NCBI GenBank assembly: GCA_013289415.1
Contig: JABDAB010000005.1
Coordinates: forward strand, 1 to 60,868
Direction: 5' to 3'
Length of the DNA stretch: 60,868 nt
Source: Gammaproteobacteria bacterium
GTDB taxonomy: Bacteria > Pseudomonadota > Gammaproteobacteria > Legionellales > Legionellaceae
Below the pieces are notes generated by a model. The model worked only from the letters and a program-made list of their open reading frames with translations, was not told the origin of the DNA and searched no databases. Shown one piece after another: positions 1-10,400 of this stretch (position 1 is the stretch's first letter; each line of letters starts with the position of its first letter). The position numbers were made by a program, and so were the translations under genes.

Positions 1-21
1 ACAAGTCACGGGCTTATCACA

Positions 22-747
22 TTACCCTAGTCGGACGTTTGAACACTTCTCTCCCTCGCTTAAAAACTGTTCAGTACTTTCAATCAGCTTCAGGTTCTTG
101 CTGGCATTGTCGATCCAAGCTTGACCGACTAAACCAAACGTCACAATTTTAGCCGCCCAACCGACAATCAACATAATGTAAGCCGACAATTTTCCATCTG
201 CAACATTCCGATATGTCTTTGCCTCGGCAAGAAATTTTTTATATTGGTCCGGATTCTTAACGATATTATTAGTTTCTTTCATCAAATGCAGTGCATTTTC
301 GGAAGAAAGAACATGATCTTTTTCCAATTCAACCACCAACTCCATCATGTTAGTGCACGTTTTGACAAAATCATTATGATCATTGTGAGAGGCTGTCAAT
401 TCGTTTATAGTTTCCATTTGCAATAGGATAGTTTGTGTCTTGAGTAATAATGTATTGCTTTTGTCATTGACAATATCCTCGAATGCACGAAAATTACTAC
501 GGTTTTGTCGCATAGTAAAGTTCATGTAGTATGTATTAAGTACAGGTGTAGATTCATGTTCGATAGAGCTTTCTGCTATTCCTCGGCATTCACATCCGTA
601 AGATTCAAGTGCGCGCATAAGAGCGTACCGTTTATTAAGTTCCCAGTTTTTTACTGTCGATAAGAGGATCGTCGCTTCATTGGATCTACTCATATATGCA
701 TTTTTAATAGTGCACTTTGCTGTTTCCACCATGTCTTCTATATTCAT
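22..747 (-). CDS. Hypothetical helical protein with C-terminal membrane segment
   Basis: A 241-residue protein I do not recognise. The sequence is mainly charged and helical. One hydrophobic stretch near residues 190-215 (AYIMLIVGWAAKIVTFGLVG) could be a single membrane segment or hairpin, followed by a short charged tail. There is no signal peptide. A good ribosome binding site (AAGGGGAA) lies about 5 bases upstream of the ATG at 747, which supports this start. It is divergent from the ankyrin-like gene at 975, with about 230 bases of AT-rich sequence between them that probably holds both promoters. A host-directed effector with a C-terminal membrane anchor is possible from the context but is not shown by the sequence. 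Confidence 0.7.
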   Translation of the reverse strand: MNIEDMVETAKCTIKNAYMSRSNEATILLSTVKNWELNKRYALMRALESYGCECRGIAESSIEHESTPVLNTYYMNFTMRQNRSNFRAFEDIVNDKSNTLLLKTQTILLQMETINELTASHNDHNDFVKTCTNMMELVVELEKDHVLSSENALHLMKETNNIVKNPDQYKKFLAEAKTYRNVADGKLSAYIMLIVGWAAKIVTFGLVGQAWIDNASKNLKLIESTEQFLSEGEKCSNVRLG

Positions 748-964
748 TGCATTCCCCTTGTTTTAAATTTCCCGGTTAGTATAAAAAAAACATTAACGGG
801 GCCATCATAACATATTTTGAATTAAGTGTGTATTTTTGGATCTTGATGTGTAATCTAAGTGTGTAGATGAAAAATAGGAGTGTCCATTTGTTCCCATCTA
901 GAGCAGTATCTAGAGATGCTTGACATTATTTTAACCAGTATGTACAATTAATTAAATTTAATAA

Positions 965-992
965 GGATCTAAAAATGGAGGATCTAAAAATG
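965..992 (+). repeat. 15-bp tandem duplication of ribosome binding site plus start codon
   Basis: The 13-mer GGATCTAAAAATG occurs at 965-977 and again at 980-992, a period of 15 bases, so the duplication is in frame. It creates two candidate starts, ATG 975 and ATG 990. The first is preceded by AAGGA (963-967). The second is preceded by GGAGG (977-981), which is formed by the junction of the two units. Confidence 0.8.
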
Positions 993-2306
993 AGCCAACT
1001 TACTGAGCAGGATCAACTAAGAATAAAACAAGCGATTGTTAATGGTGATTATACTGATTTTAATGCGGCTTTAGCTAATCAAAATTTTGGATTGGCAACA
1101 GAAATTCTGCAACTTACTAGCGAAGAAGAAGCTAACAACCTATCTCGTACTTTTACTCTATCTCAACGTGAATATATACACAACGAAATAGAACGTGATT
1201 ATAATCAAGCATGTAACGATGGAAATGTAGATCTTCTTAAAAAAGTGGTACACATTGCTACTTTATTTAGATCTAGAAATGTGTTGTATTCTCATCTTGA
1301 TGAACGACTTATTCAGATGGCTAAAAAAAATCAGATCGACATGATGCAAACCATGCTAAATTTTACATACTCTTATGCCACAGGCCCATTTGGTTTTTTA
1401 ACGGGTTCTACGAGTGAAGGCGTCAGTGTATTCCAGTATGCGGTAAAGACTGGAAAGATAGAGATAATCAAAATGATTATTTCAACCGTCAAACGCGTGG
1501 AAGGTAAAAACTTACACACTTCGAATTCCGATCCACAACTATTGGAGTATTTATTTGTTCACTCTACGCGCGACGGTAATTTGAACAACGTGTTTCAACT
1601 TGCGGTCCAGCATGGCCATCAGGAAGTCTTTGATTATTTATTAGAACAAGTACCTCCATCAGTTTTAGTGGACTTACCTAAGTCATACAATGCTAATGGT
1701 CGTAGTGTTTTTCTTTTAGCAAAAGATGCCTCCCTTAAAGGTCATGACTGTGCGATGATGATGGAAAAAATTCGTGCATTAGATCCTAAGCTTATCGAGT
1801 TTCAAGAAAAGATAGACGATGAACTCAAGCAATTTAAGCTCGTGGTTAAAGAGTTGTTGTCATTTAATCCTGAAATTGCTTTGGATGATGAGCAACAACA
1901 GGAAATAGCGACGTTAGCCAAGGCATTAATGACGTGCAAACAAAATTTAATGAGAACACATGGTAATCAGATAGCAAATTGGCCTCAACGGATGATCTGT
2001 TTCAAAGAAGCTTGTATTGATGCAATTCGAAAGGCAGAAAAGACGTTCATAGATGATAAAGGTGTTTGGAATCAATGGATTCGACCTATTATCAATAAAC
2101 TTATTGTGATCTTTAATAGTCTTTTAACGCTGTGTGGTGTTCCAACAAACCATCAGCCAAATGTTTTTCCTAATGAAATAAGCCTATCAAGAAAAAAACA
2201 ATTTACACAAGTGACCAGTAAAGTCGTTAGTAACGTTAATGATATAGAAAAAGCTAACAACAAGTATCAAGAAGATGAGTCTTCACTGCCGAAGCAACCA
2301 AAATAG
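975..2306 (+). CDS. Ankyrin-repeat-like helical protein, possible effector
   Basis: 443 residues. The first ~260 residues contain degenerate helix-turn-helix repeats of ankyrin character: NVFQLAVQHGHQEVFDYLLE, SVFQYAVKTGKIEIIKMIIS, and DYNQACNDGNVDLLKKVVHI. They match the ankyrin pattern of a hydrophobic A-helix, G-x-x-x, then a hydrophobic LLL helix, but are spaced irregularly. The C-terminal ~180 residues are charged and helical with a possible amphipathic segment (WIRPIINKLIVIFNSLLTLC). Ankyrin proteins of this kind are common type IV effectors in Legionellales; that role here is inference. The start is ambiguous because of the 15-bp duplication: M1 at 975 or M6 at 990, the latter having the better GGAGG site. 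No signal peptide is visible. Confidence 0.75.
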   Translation: MEDLKMSQLTEQDQLRIKQAIVNGDYTDFNAALANQNFGLATEILQLTSEEEANNLSRTFTLSQREYIHNEIERDYNQACNDGNVDLLKKVVHIATLFRSRNVLYSHLDERLIQMAKKNQIDMMQTMLNFTYSYATGPFGFLTGSTSEGVSVFQYAVKTGKIEIIKMIISTVKRVEGKNLHTSNSDPQLLEYLFVHSTRDGNLNNVFQLAVQHGHQEVFDYLLEQVPPSVLVDLPKSYNANGRSVFLLAKDASLKGHDCAMMMEKIRALDPKLIEFQEKIDDELKQFKLVVKELLSFNPEIALDDEQQQEIATLAKALMTCKQNLMRTHGNQIANWPQRMICFKEACIDAIRKAEKTFIDDKGVWNQWIRPIINKLIVIFNSLLTLCGVPTNHQPNVFPNEISLSRKKQFTQVTSKVVSNVNDIEKANNKYQEDESSLPKQPK

Positions 2307-2380
2307 GTTGTTCAATCTTGAGCTACTGATTCAAGCGGTTGACGAAAAATTAAATATCATGTTAATTATGAGATCGAATG

Positions 2381-2452
2381 ACGGTTCGAGACGGCGCGCT
2401 GGACTATGTGCTATAGCCAAAATCTATTTGTGCGCCTTCTCACCGCGAACGG
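2381..2452. repeat. Imperfect intergenic palindrome (REP-like)
   Basis: The arm beginning ACGGTTCGAGACGGCGC at 2381 is the imperfect reverse complement of the arm TGCGCCTTCTCACCGCGAAC at 2431-2450, with about 30 bases between. It is the notable content of the 320-base gap (2307-2626) between the ankyrin-like gene and tumA. I see no gene there; short open frames have no ribosome binding site or recognisable product. Confidence 0.5.
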
Positions 2453-2626
2453 GATAGGAGTAAATCAGAACAAAAAACTGTTCTTTTCAAATATGTTACA
2501 CGAAGTGTTTGGGCTACTCAGCAAGGACATGAATCAGAGACTTAATAGAACTAAACCATATTTTAGGTTCATCTTTTTTAGGTTTATACTTTCTACTTCC
2601 ACCCAGAAATATACCATTTTCCACAA

Positions 2627-2998
2627 TCAGCAGTGTAAATAATTACGCACATTATATTCAATATTAAAGCCAAGAGCTTTTGCAATGGGTTTTGAGTTTT
2701 TTCCGGTTTTTTTGAATTCAATGATTCCATAACGCTCCATTGTTTTCAGAGTCCGGCTGAGATTACCTGGCTGCCGATGCGTAATGTCTGCTAACTCTTT
2801 TATTGAGGAAGGTTTTTCTTCATCAATAATGCGCAGTAATCGCAGATTATTTTCACTGAGAACCTCACCTAGAGATTTAATAGAAGAAAACCAAATTTTT
2901 GGTTCGTTTTTCTTTGGTATATAGCGTCCAGAAGCAATATCAATCAATCGTTTTTGAAAATGATCTCGTGGTATAATGCCAACCTTTATAATTTTCAT
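2627..2998 (-). CDS. tumA: TumA-type antitoxin, winged-helix DNA-binding protein
   Basis: Predicted 123 residues from the ATG at 2998, preceded at good distance by GGAGG; an in-frame ATG at 3013 is less well placed. Residues ~50-105 form a MarR/ArsR-like winged helix (SSIKELADITHRQPGNLSRT then LKTMERYGIIEFKK). This is the family annotated as HVO_A0114-type DNA-binding protein, the usual antitoxin partner of TumE (DUF6516). The start lies one base after the tumE stop codon, so the two genes are translationally coupled with the toxin first. Antitoxins of this kind normally also repress their own operon; that is expected from the family, not seen here. Confidence 0.8.
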   Translation of the reverse strand: MKIIKVGIIPRDHFQKRLIDIASGRYIPKKNEPKIWFSSIKSLGEVLSENNLRLLRIIDEEKPSSIKELADITHRQPGNLSRTLKTMERYGIIEFKKTGKNSKPIAKALGFNIEYNVRNYLHC

Positions 2999-2999
2999 T

Positions 3000-3377
3000 T
3001 TAACTACCTCCATTATTCAATTTGCTTAAAATGGAATTTACTTCATTTAAAAAATCATGAAGCAATTGCTGTGCATTTTCAAACACATAGGGAACGCCCT
3101 TGTCCTTAATAGAATGGTGTACATGATCATAAGACACAATTGTTCCAGCGTAGTAGCCATGCTTTTTAGCCTTAATGGCATGCGCGTTATCAAATCCCAA
3201 TATGCGTTGGTTATAGTTGTCATGAAGCGTTAAGCTATATCTAATTCCATGAGGTCTTTCTCTTGTTGGCTCAACTTTAGATGCTTCAATTTTATACCAA
3301 TAGCCATTTTCTTCGGTATACTCAGTGCCATCTAACGATAGTAAAATCTCTAATCCTGCATCTAGCTTCATATTCAA
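3000..3377 (-). CDS. tumE: TumE-family toxin (DUF6516)
   Basis: 125 residues, a typical length. Family signature elements are present in order: GYWYKIEASKVE (~residues 26-37), PHGIRYSLTLHD (~42-53), RILGFDNAH (~58-66), then a histidine-rich DHVHH segment (~84-88). These match TumE/DUF6516 proteins, which occur upstream of a small winged-helix antitoxin exactly as here. The toxic activity is not established from the sequence. The gene begins with ATG at 3377, and about 300 bases of AT-rich sequence up to 3677 presumably carry its promoter. Confidence 0.82.
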   Translation of the reverse strand: MNMKLDAGLEILLSLDGTEYTEENGYWYKIEASKVEPTRERPHGIRYSLTLHDNYNQRILGFDNAHAIKAKKHGYYAGTIVSYDHVHHSIKDKGVPYVFENAQQLLHDFLNEVNSILSKLNNGGS

Positions 3378-3602
3378 TCTTTATGGATATCAACTGATGA
3401 TATTTAACAGTATGATTGATGATTAATAATAAGTCAAATTATTAAAGAGGTAAATCAGAGCAAGATCATACCATTATGACTAGATCGTGAAACAAGAGCA
3501 TGATCTAATAGCATCATTAAAAGCAAAAAGGATGTTATTGAGTATTAGATGTAACATATAGAGAGGATGATTCGCGAATTAGACGAGAAAAAACACATGG
3601 AG

Positions 3603-3653
3603 GGGGCAGGTCTTGCCTTTTGCTTTAATAGGCAAAAGGCAAGACCTGACCCC
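3603..3653. terminator. Near-perfect long palindrome downstream of the Cys-rich peptide gene
   Basis: The arms GGGGCAGGTCTTGCCTTTTG and CAAAAGGCAAGACCTG-ACCCC pair almost perfectly around a loop of about 9 bases. On the minus strand the hairpin follows the peptide gene (stop at 3678) by 25 bases and is itself followed by a T-rich stretch near 3590-3585, so it could act as a terminator. The sequence also resembles dispersed REP-type palindromes associated with Y1 transposases, so it may be a repeat element used as a terminator. The rest of 3378-3602 shows no gene. Confidence 0.55.
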
Positions 3654-3677
3654 ATCCCCTTATGTATTTTCAGCTTA

Positions 3678-3914
3678 TCAATGACAGTATTTCGCAGGGT
3701 TGTTGCCATGGCCTTTTACACAGCATAGATTGGTGCCTTTCTGCGTGTAACAGTCACCGTTCATACTTTGTTCTACACCGTTGACGATCTGATAACAGCT
3801 ACACTGGGCCGCAGCGTCAGTTATTGGAGCAAACCAAAGTCCTATTGTGAGCATTGCCGCTAAGCTAGTGGCGGTTAGTTTGAGCCCTTGGGCTCTTAAA
3901 GTGTAAGTCTTCAT
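3678..3914 (-). CDS. Small secreted six-cysteine peptide
   Basis: 78 residues. The N-terminus has a basic head, a hydrophobic core (TATSLAAMLTIGLWFAP) and a likely signal peptidase site after DAAAQ or nearby, leaving a mature peptide of about 42 residues. The mature part holds six cysteines in the order C-x-C, C, CC, C (QCSCY, DCYTQ, LCCVKG, YCH), consistent with three disulphide bonds formed in the periplasm or outside the cell. A strong site (AAGGAGAA) precedes the ATG at 3914. I do not recognise the family. It could be a bacteriocin-like, inhibitor-like or host-directed peptide; none of these can be chosen from sequence alone. Confidence 0.7.
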   Translation of the reverse strand: MKTYTLRAQGLKLTATSLAAMLTIGLWFAPITDAAAQCSCYQIVNGVEQSMNGDCYTQKGTNLCCVKGHGNNPAKYCH

Positions 3915-4204
3915 AAGTATTCTCCTTAAGTTTAACCATGCAGGTTAGATCTAGACAGGCATCCAGCCCCATGGAGTTGATACATCTTTCTACATTACAA
4001 CACGTTAACAACCCTGCACACCAAGATGTCCCTCTCTCTTAATGTATTTGGTTTCTGTTGCATCAGGTTTGATCGCTAAGCAACTTATTTACGCATTGCA
4101 TTTTAAAATTAGCGCATGATTGTTGTTTTGTCAAATTTTAGTCACGTCCACGGAAGGCTCCATAGCTAAAGAAAAAAGATAACTGCTCACCCATCCGTCG
4201 CTTG

Positions 4205-4373
4205 TAGGGGCGAGCTGCCGCCTTATCATTACCCACATTTTTGGTAGGGCACTGAACAGCACCTCTCCCGCGACAGAAAAGCTTGTAAAAACAAGCTAGT
4301 GAACGCGGGAGAGGGGGCAGTTCAGTGCCTTACAAAAGATGTGGGTAATGATAAGGCTGCCGCTCGCCCCTAT
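4205..4373. repeat. 168-bp palindromic repeat element upstream of giant gene 1
   Basis: The left arm (4205-4272) and right arm (4305-4373) are imperfect reverse complements over about 68 bases. They share TTATCATTACCCACAT, GCACTGAAC and CTCTCCCGCG. The ~32-base loop contains a second, perfect small hairpin (AGCTTGTaaaaACAAGCT). One arm of the same family recurs at 12014-12052 upstream of giant gene 2, and the motif TTGTAGGGGCGAGC recurs at 54264-54277. It looks like a non-coding MITE-like or REP-like element. The remainder of 3915-4494 has no gene I can support; conserved sequence shared with the paralogue begins just before its start codon. Confidence 0.7.
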
Positions 4374-4494
4374 AATACGCTCGCAAAGACGGGGAATAAG
4401 CAAAATATTTAACATATTCGCCCTAAAATTTGCCACCAACACCCTCATGACATATAATATAACAAACGATGTATTATAACCGCAGGTATACGTC

Positions 4495-7400
4495 ATGGCT
4501 GAATATATAGAACCATTAAAGCATTTGGAAGTGTCGCCTTTTATCCATGAGATGCGCAACCGTCTCTTGGCTTTTCAACAAAAAGAATATGATAAAAATA
4601 CTTTAGCCTATTTAGTCAGCAGACAACCCTCAGGCAAGCCCTTTGATGAAAGTATCGAAGATTTTTCAGGTCAACCTGATCAAATCATACAAATTAAAAA
4701 TCTGAGTAATGCACTATTTTTGGCTGAGCAGGTCTTTGAACAACTGCAAAAACTTAATTTCTCAGATAGACACTCAATCATTGGGATTTGGAAAATTCGG
4801 GAAATAGCGGATGAAGCCAGCTATTTACTGTTGAATCTTGGAACACAATTTGAAGGGGCATTCAAACAGGAAATTGCCACCATTTTGTCATATTTAACCA
4901 AAGTCCACTCATTAACAGAGTCAAATATTTTTGACCCTACAGCGATCTCCATGGAGACTTTTAGCCTAGATGCCGGCAAGCTTAGTGGGTATCTTATCGA
5001 TCAGATGAAACCTGCCTCGGGTAAACTGGATTATGATTTAGTGACCTGGTTTAGTGGTGTTTTACCCACTTATATAGAACAGGTACGAGTTGGCATTGAA
5101 ACATCGGCTGCAAATTCATCGTTTATCATGCCCAATGTAGATGAAGAAAAAATGGCGGAGGTTGTACATAAAAAGTTAGACAAATTATCCAACTCAATCA
5201 AACACATCATCAACACAGTGGGTAACATTAAAGACCCCATGTCTTTAATCACTCATTTACCGGCACTGTTCGCTATCCCGAACCATTTTAAACAAATGCA
5301 GCCTTTAATGACTGAAATTCTACAGGAAGTGGATCATTTAGAAGATACGGTACAAAACCTTATCCACGAATATTTGGCCAAATTGAAATATGAAGCATTA
5401 CCGAATCTATTTTCCCTTGTCGATAAATTTGAAAGTCAGATGCTGCTGGAGCCCGGTCGATTATCCAGCCCACTGATGGATCAGATTAAGCCCCTGCATG
5501 ACATGTTAATTCAGACGTCCAGGAACTACCTGAACGTTAAATTTACCGGTAAAGCTGAGCATTTATTAAAACTCGAAGACACTCGTTTCATTGAGTTACG
5601 ACTTGCCCCGATTCATCAACAGGTTGATGAATCAAAACGAGTATTGCACCTGATAGAATTAACCCTTGCGGCGCTGGATGTCCATTTACAGCTAATCGAT
5701 GAAAATCAGGATAATTTGGCGGTATTGCATTCAAAAGAAACATTGAAGACCCATTTTACCTTGTTAAAACCTTATTTAGAGCTACTGGATGATAAATCCA
5801 GACAGAGCCTTGAGAAACACCTGACTGCCGAACCCACTTTACAGTCCAATACAAAAAACTGGTTATCCAGTTGGTTTGAAACACCGGACACCAATCCTGC
5901 TCGTCCGGCTTTAAACAAATTAAAATTGCATCTTGAACAAATGCAAACCGATCAGAATTTCAGACTCAATCGCAACAACGAGCTCATTGAGTCAGTGCAC
6001 TCAAAAGCCAATATCGTCTTGTTTGAACACAACAAAACCAACAACATCTTTGATATCTCAGAAAAAGAGGCCTTCGTTCACCGCCATAGCCTGTCGGATG
6101 ACGTCCAGTTTGATAACAATGGAACCATTACCAACCCAGAACAATTAACTGACGATGAGGCATGGGATTTATATCAGTGGTATGACAATAAACTAACGGA
6201 CATGAACCGCGCCGAACAGAATTGTGACCACTTGATGACCGTATTGAAGGCCAAACAAAAACGGAATGTAGCTCAATTTAAAACCAGCACAATAGCCTTT
6301 CATCCTGACTATATCCCCTGTTTGCTGGAAGACAAAGAGGTACGACATCAACCCAACTGTTTGTATGTCAACATTGAAGGTGCAAACCTTAAATATGAAG
6401 TGCTTGAACCACCGAAAAAAACCGCGTGCAGTTTGCTTAAAATGTCTCAAGTCGATCCACACACATTAGACACCACGCAACTCAGCGCCCTGTTGGGGAA
6501 TCATGATGGATTCATTCAATATAGAGACAATGTTTTCTATTTTGATACCATAAAACTTAATTTTGTACCCCCGGAAAACATCCCTCGATTAAGACCCATC
6601 ATCAATGCGTTGCCTGAAGATAAACTTCGAATAGTAGATGGCGAAGACCCTGATTTTGAGACGATTGCATCTGAAGACATCCGCGCCGTCTGCAAGCTTT
6701 ATTTGATGCAGCTGGATGAAGCTAAAAAAGCAGGGTATCGAGACTGTTACGTTTGGAACCGTGAAATAAAGCAGCTCTCCTATATCGATGAAAATGGACG
6801 GGCTCAAGATAAAATAACGTTGTCAGCTAAAAATAAAAGTATGTTGAGACTGTTTATCAAGAAAAACAATCTCCCTCGAATAAAAGAATTCGACCGTAGA
6901 CGTCGAGAAGTACATCAGGTCACAAATGTGGAGCTGGATGATTCTAACTATCTAAATTTAACTGCTGGAAACATCGCCAACTTTAATACACCGGTTGGAT
7001 TAATACGAACAGGCACCATCCCTCTCACTGAACTGAACTGCCCATTGACCCAACTCGCATCAATCACAGCACTTAAGCCATATTTGCCGCGTGTGTTTGA
7101 TAAAGTTCTGGAACGAGGCCATATTCATGATCAAGAACATTCAGAATGCCTCAGATGTTACAGTTCTATTCAACCCTACCTTGTTGATGCATTCAAAGAA
7201 GTTAAGATAAAGGATATACAAACGTTTGATAAAGACGTAGTCAATGTTTTCTCAGGCCATGTATACAATGACACATCCAAATCGCGAAAACTCCTTTCAT
7301 TTGACGATTTCAGGCCTCAATTGCTGGGTCTCAAAAATGAGCTCCCAGGGAAGCAAAGAATACTGCGGATGAAACGCGACCAGTACTTTGAGCAAGTTCG

Positions 7401-10400
7401 AAACAAAGTTTTTTCTGTTGAGTCACGTCCGATTAAAACCATATATCATACTGAATTTTCACCAGATGTCGCAAATTTTATGCTCTCGATTGAGCCGGTT
7501 AAGCGTCAAATTCATGAGTCCGGTAAAACGGTGTTCAGGGTTAAACTTGCGCTGGAGCATTTGGATAAATATTGTAAAAAACAAGATTATAGTGAAGCTT
7601 CGCTCAACCAACCTGAACAGAACCTTCAAAACAAACATTATCCCTGGTTTCATAAGTTTCTCGCTCAACGAACAAAAAATTTGAAAACTAAGCCAGAAAT
7701 TAGCACTGTTACAGCAGAGCAATTAAAAACGCATCTAAAACAAATACTGTTTTATGAAAAAGCTGAAATCAAGCGTAATAAGTTGATCGTAGAGTCATTC
7801 AATCCACGCGTCCCTCATCCTGCCAAGCCCTGCGACCTATCCGAAGCGACTGCATTTATGCATCTAATTCATGATACTCATCCATTCACGCCCTGTTTGA
7901 TGAAACAGGGTCATGAACTCGAACCAGGTCAACTGCATATTAAAATCGTGGGCAGGCACCTACACTATAAATTGATGCATTATGGAAAACCACTGTCTGG
8001 GAAAATTGCGTTAAACAAGCTAACGCCTGCCCTGAGCCATTTCGACGACAAAACAAAATTGAGTAAAAAATCCATATCCAATATTATGTCCATTGCTTAT
8101 GATCGGCGAAAAAGACAAATCGAATCAGACAACGCATTGATATCGTCTGAAGAAGCACTTGATCTATATCAATGGTATCGAACTATACAGGATGACAAGG
8201 AGGACCTGTCCCATGCGGAACAAACCAGTCTTGAAAACAAGCTGGATATATATGAAAAACGAGTAGAAACTAAATCTCCTGAGCTTAACATTGAGCCTGA
8301 GCAGAAGATCAAAAAAACTGCACCGCATGACAATAGAGCAAACTATTTAATTAAACACAAAAAATGCGGAGCTGCGTTAACTGAACTTAAACAAATCGTG
8401 ACCAATCTTTTTGATAATCTTACGGATTCTTTTAAACAAGAATTACAGCAGCCATCATATGTCCTCGAATTAATGCCTGAACACTCTCCATTTCAACAGG
8501 GAGCGAAGTATTTAAAAAGTCTTGCCTCATACGTCGTCAAAATGCCTAAAGATTCTGAATTAAAACAGGGAGTCTTGTATTTAAAAGACATTGGAAAAGC
8601 AGGTCTTCAATACATGGTGAAACGCAATCAGAACGAGGATGGCATATTAGGCACCATTAATGCTAAAGAACTAGCGGCAATAGGCATTACATTGCCATTA
8701 TCTAAAGATGGCTTGATAGAGCAATTAAAACCTAAAATTGCCGACATGTTGAATATACTCTCATTACGAAGGCACACCCCTTTCTCTGAATCTCCATTTC
8801 CTAATGTAGGCACAGGAACATCAAATGACTTCTACGTAGGGATTTTTAACATAGTATTTTCATGGATCAATTGGACTCCCCTATCTCAAAAAAAACGACT
8901 GGAAGATCTTGTGATGGATGGGATTGCTGCTCTTCCCAATTATTCCAAGCCGGGTGATAACGCCAAATTACCCTGGCCACTAAAGCATGCGGTGAACGTG
9001 ACTTTACCTTGGGCACTAGACAGTGGTGTGAACGTCACGCTACCTTGGGTTTTTGACTGCGTTGAATCTTACATTAAAAATTCCGTAAGCCCATTTGAAT
9101 CTAAAGAGAAGACTTACAGTCCCCATCAAGTATTGGCCTATAAGCGCTTGATGAACATCATCTATTATCTCGAACAAATCATGCTTGAAGTAGAGAAGGT
9201 CAATGCGGACGAATCCAAACTATCTCGCCTGAATCATCTATTGATATCTTATTTACATTTGGCGGATATTTATCCGCTGATTGGCTCACTATTAGCCGAC
9301 CCCCATTTTTCTCCATTTTTTCGAGATATTATATCCAGGGTAGAATCCATTATTAAAAATATAACCGATGAGGGCGAACACTATTCTGTGCCCGATCAAG
9401 TGAAAGCAGACGCCAATCCAGTTAACCTGGATTCCCTATATTTCATGAATGTATTAAAAATGCTTCCAGAGCGTATATCATTAAGTACCAATGCGTATAA
9501 GGACAAACTTCCCGAGTTAAAGGCTAGTTCAAAAAAAGCCACCGCTAACATAGAAAAAATAATTCATGACTACCATGCTTCTTTTGCATCCCTGCGTCTT
9601 TTCTTTGACCTGCCCATTGTCTTTGGATTGTTAAATGAATTACCCAAAAACGTCACTAATTTTGCACATAAAATCAATAAAAGAATAAAGGACGATTTGG
9701 GTATAGCACCGCCTGACTTCTTATTAAAAATAATAATGGAAGCGGATGCCTTGGAGCTTACAATGGGGTTAGAATCAGGAACCATATCTGATCCCCTTAA
9801 AAAAATACTGGATGAATTCTATAAAGGACTGATTACTCCGTTAATTTTGGATGTAGACAAACAGGTCAGCTTGTTATGCGACCCTGCTCCCATGAGAAAG
9901 CGTATATTCACCACGTCGAAGCGTGCATTAACTGCCAATCTTGATTCAAAGAAACATGAGCAGGCCTCAACCTCAATGCAGCATGTACTGGACAGTTGCA
10001 ACGGCTCCCGTCTTCAATTAAACGATATATATAGAACCGCACTACCGTTATTTAAAAACGCCTTAAATGGTTCAAATATATATGTTATGTCATTTAATGA
10101 TGCAAAAAAAGCCAAGCATAAAGACTGTTTTGTTTGGGATGACAACACCTCACAGCTTTTTTATATCGATTCCAAAGGAAATCCTAACCCTCAAGACGAT
10201 GGGTGCGAACTGTATTTGAGATCCATTCCTGTTAACAAACCTCTGACGGAAAAAGCATTGCTACATACAGTCGCAATGTCTGTGCCGGGAGTGCCGATAG
10301 ATTTGGATGATCCAAAAAAGAACAAACTCATGGTGTCGGTAAAGAAACCCACGTTGATTAAACACGGCGATAAATATTTTATTTACGACCATTCAGCAGG

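Noticed and set aside
3603..3653. CRISPR-like repeat unit
   Set aside because: It is a single palindrome without regularly spaced copies or spacers. No CRISPR array or cas gene is seen anywhere in the window.
7388..7684. Long alternative-frame ORFs inside the giant genes
   Set aside because: They lack ribosome binding sites, have no recognisable domains and overlap conserved coding frames; they are by-products of the real frame.
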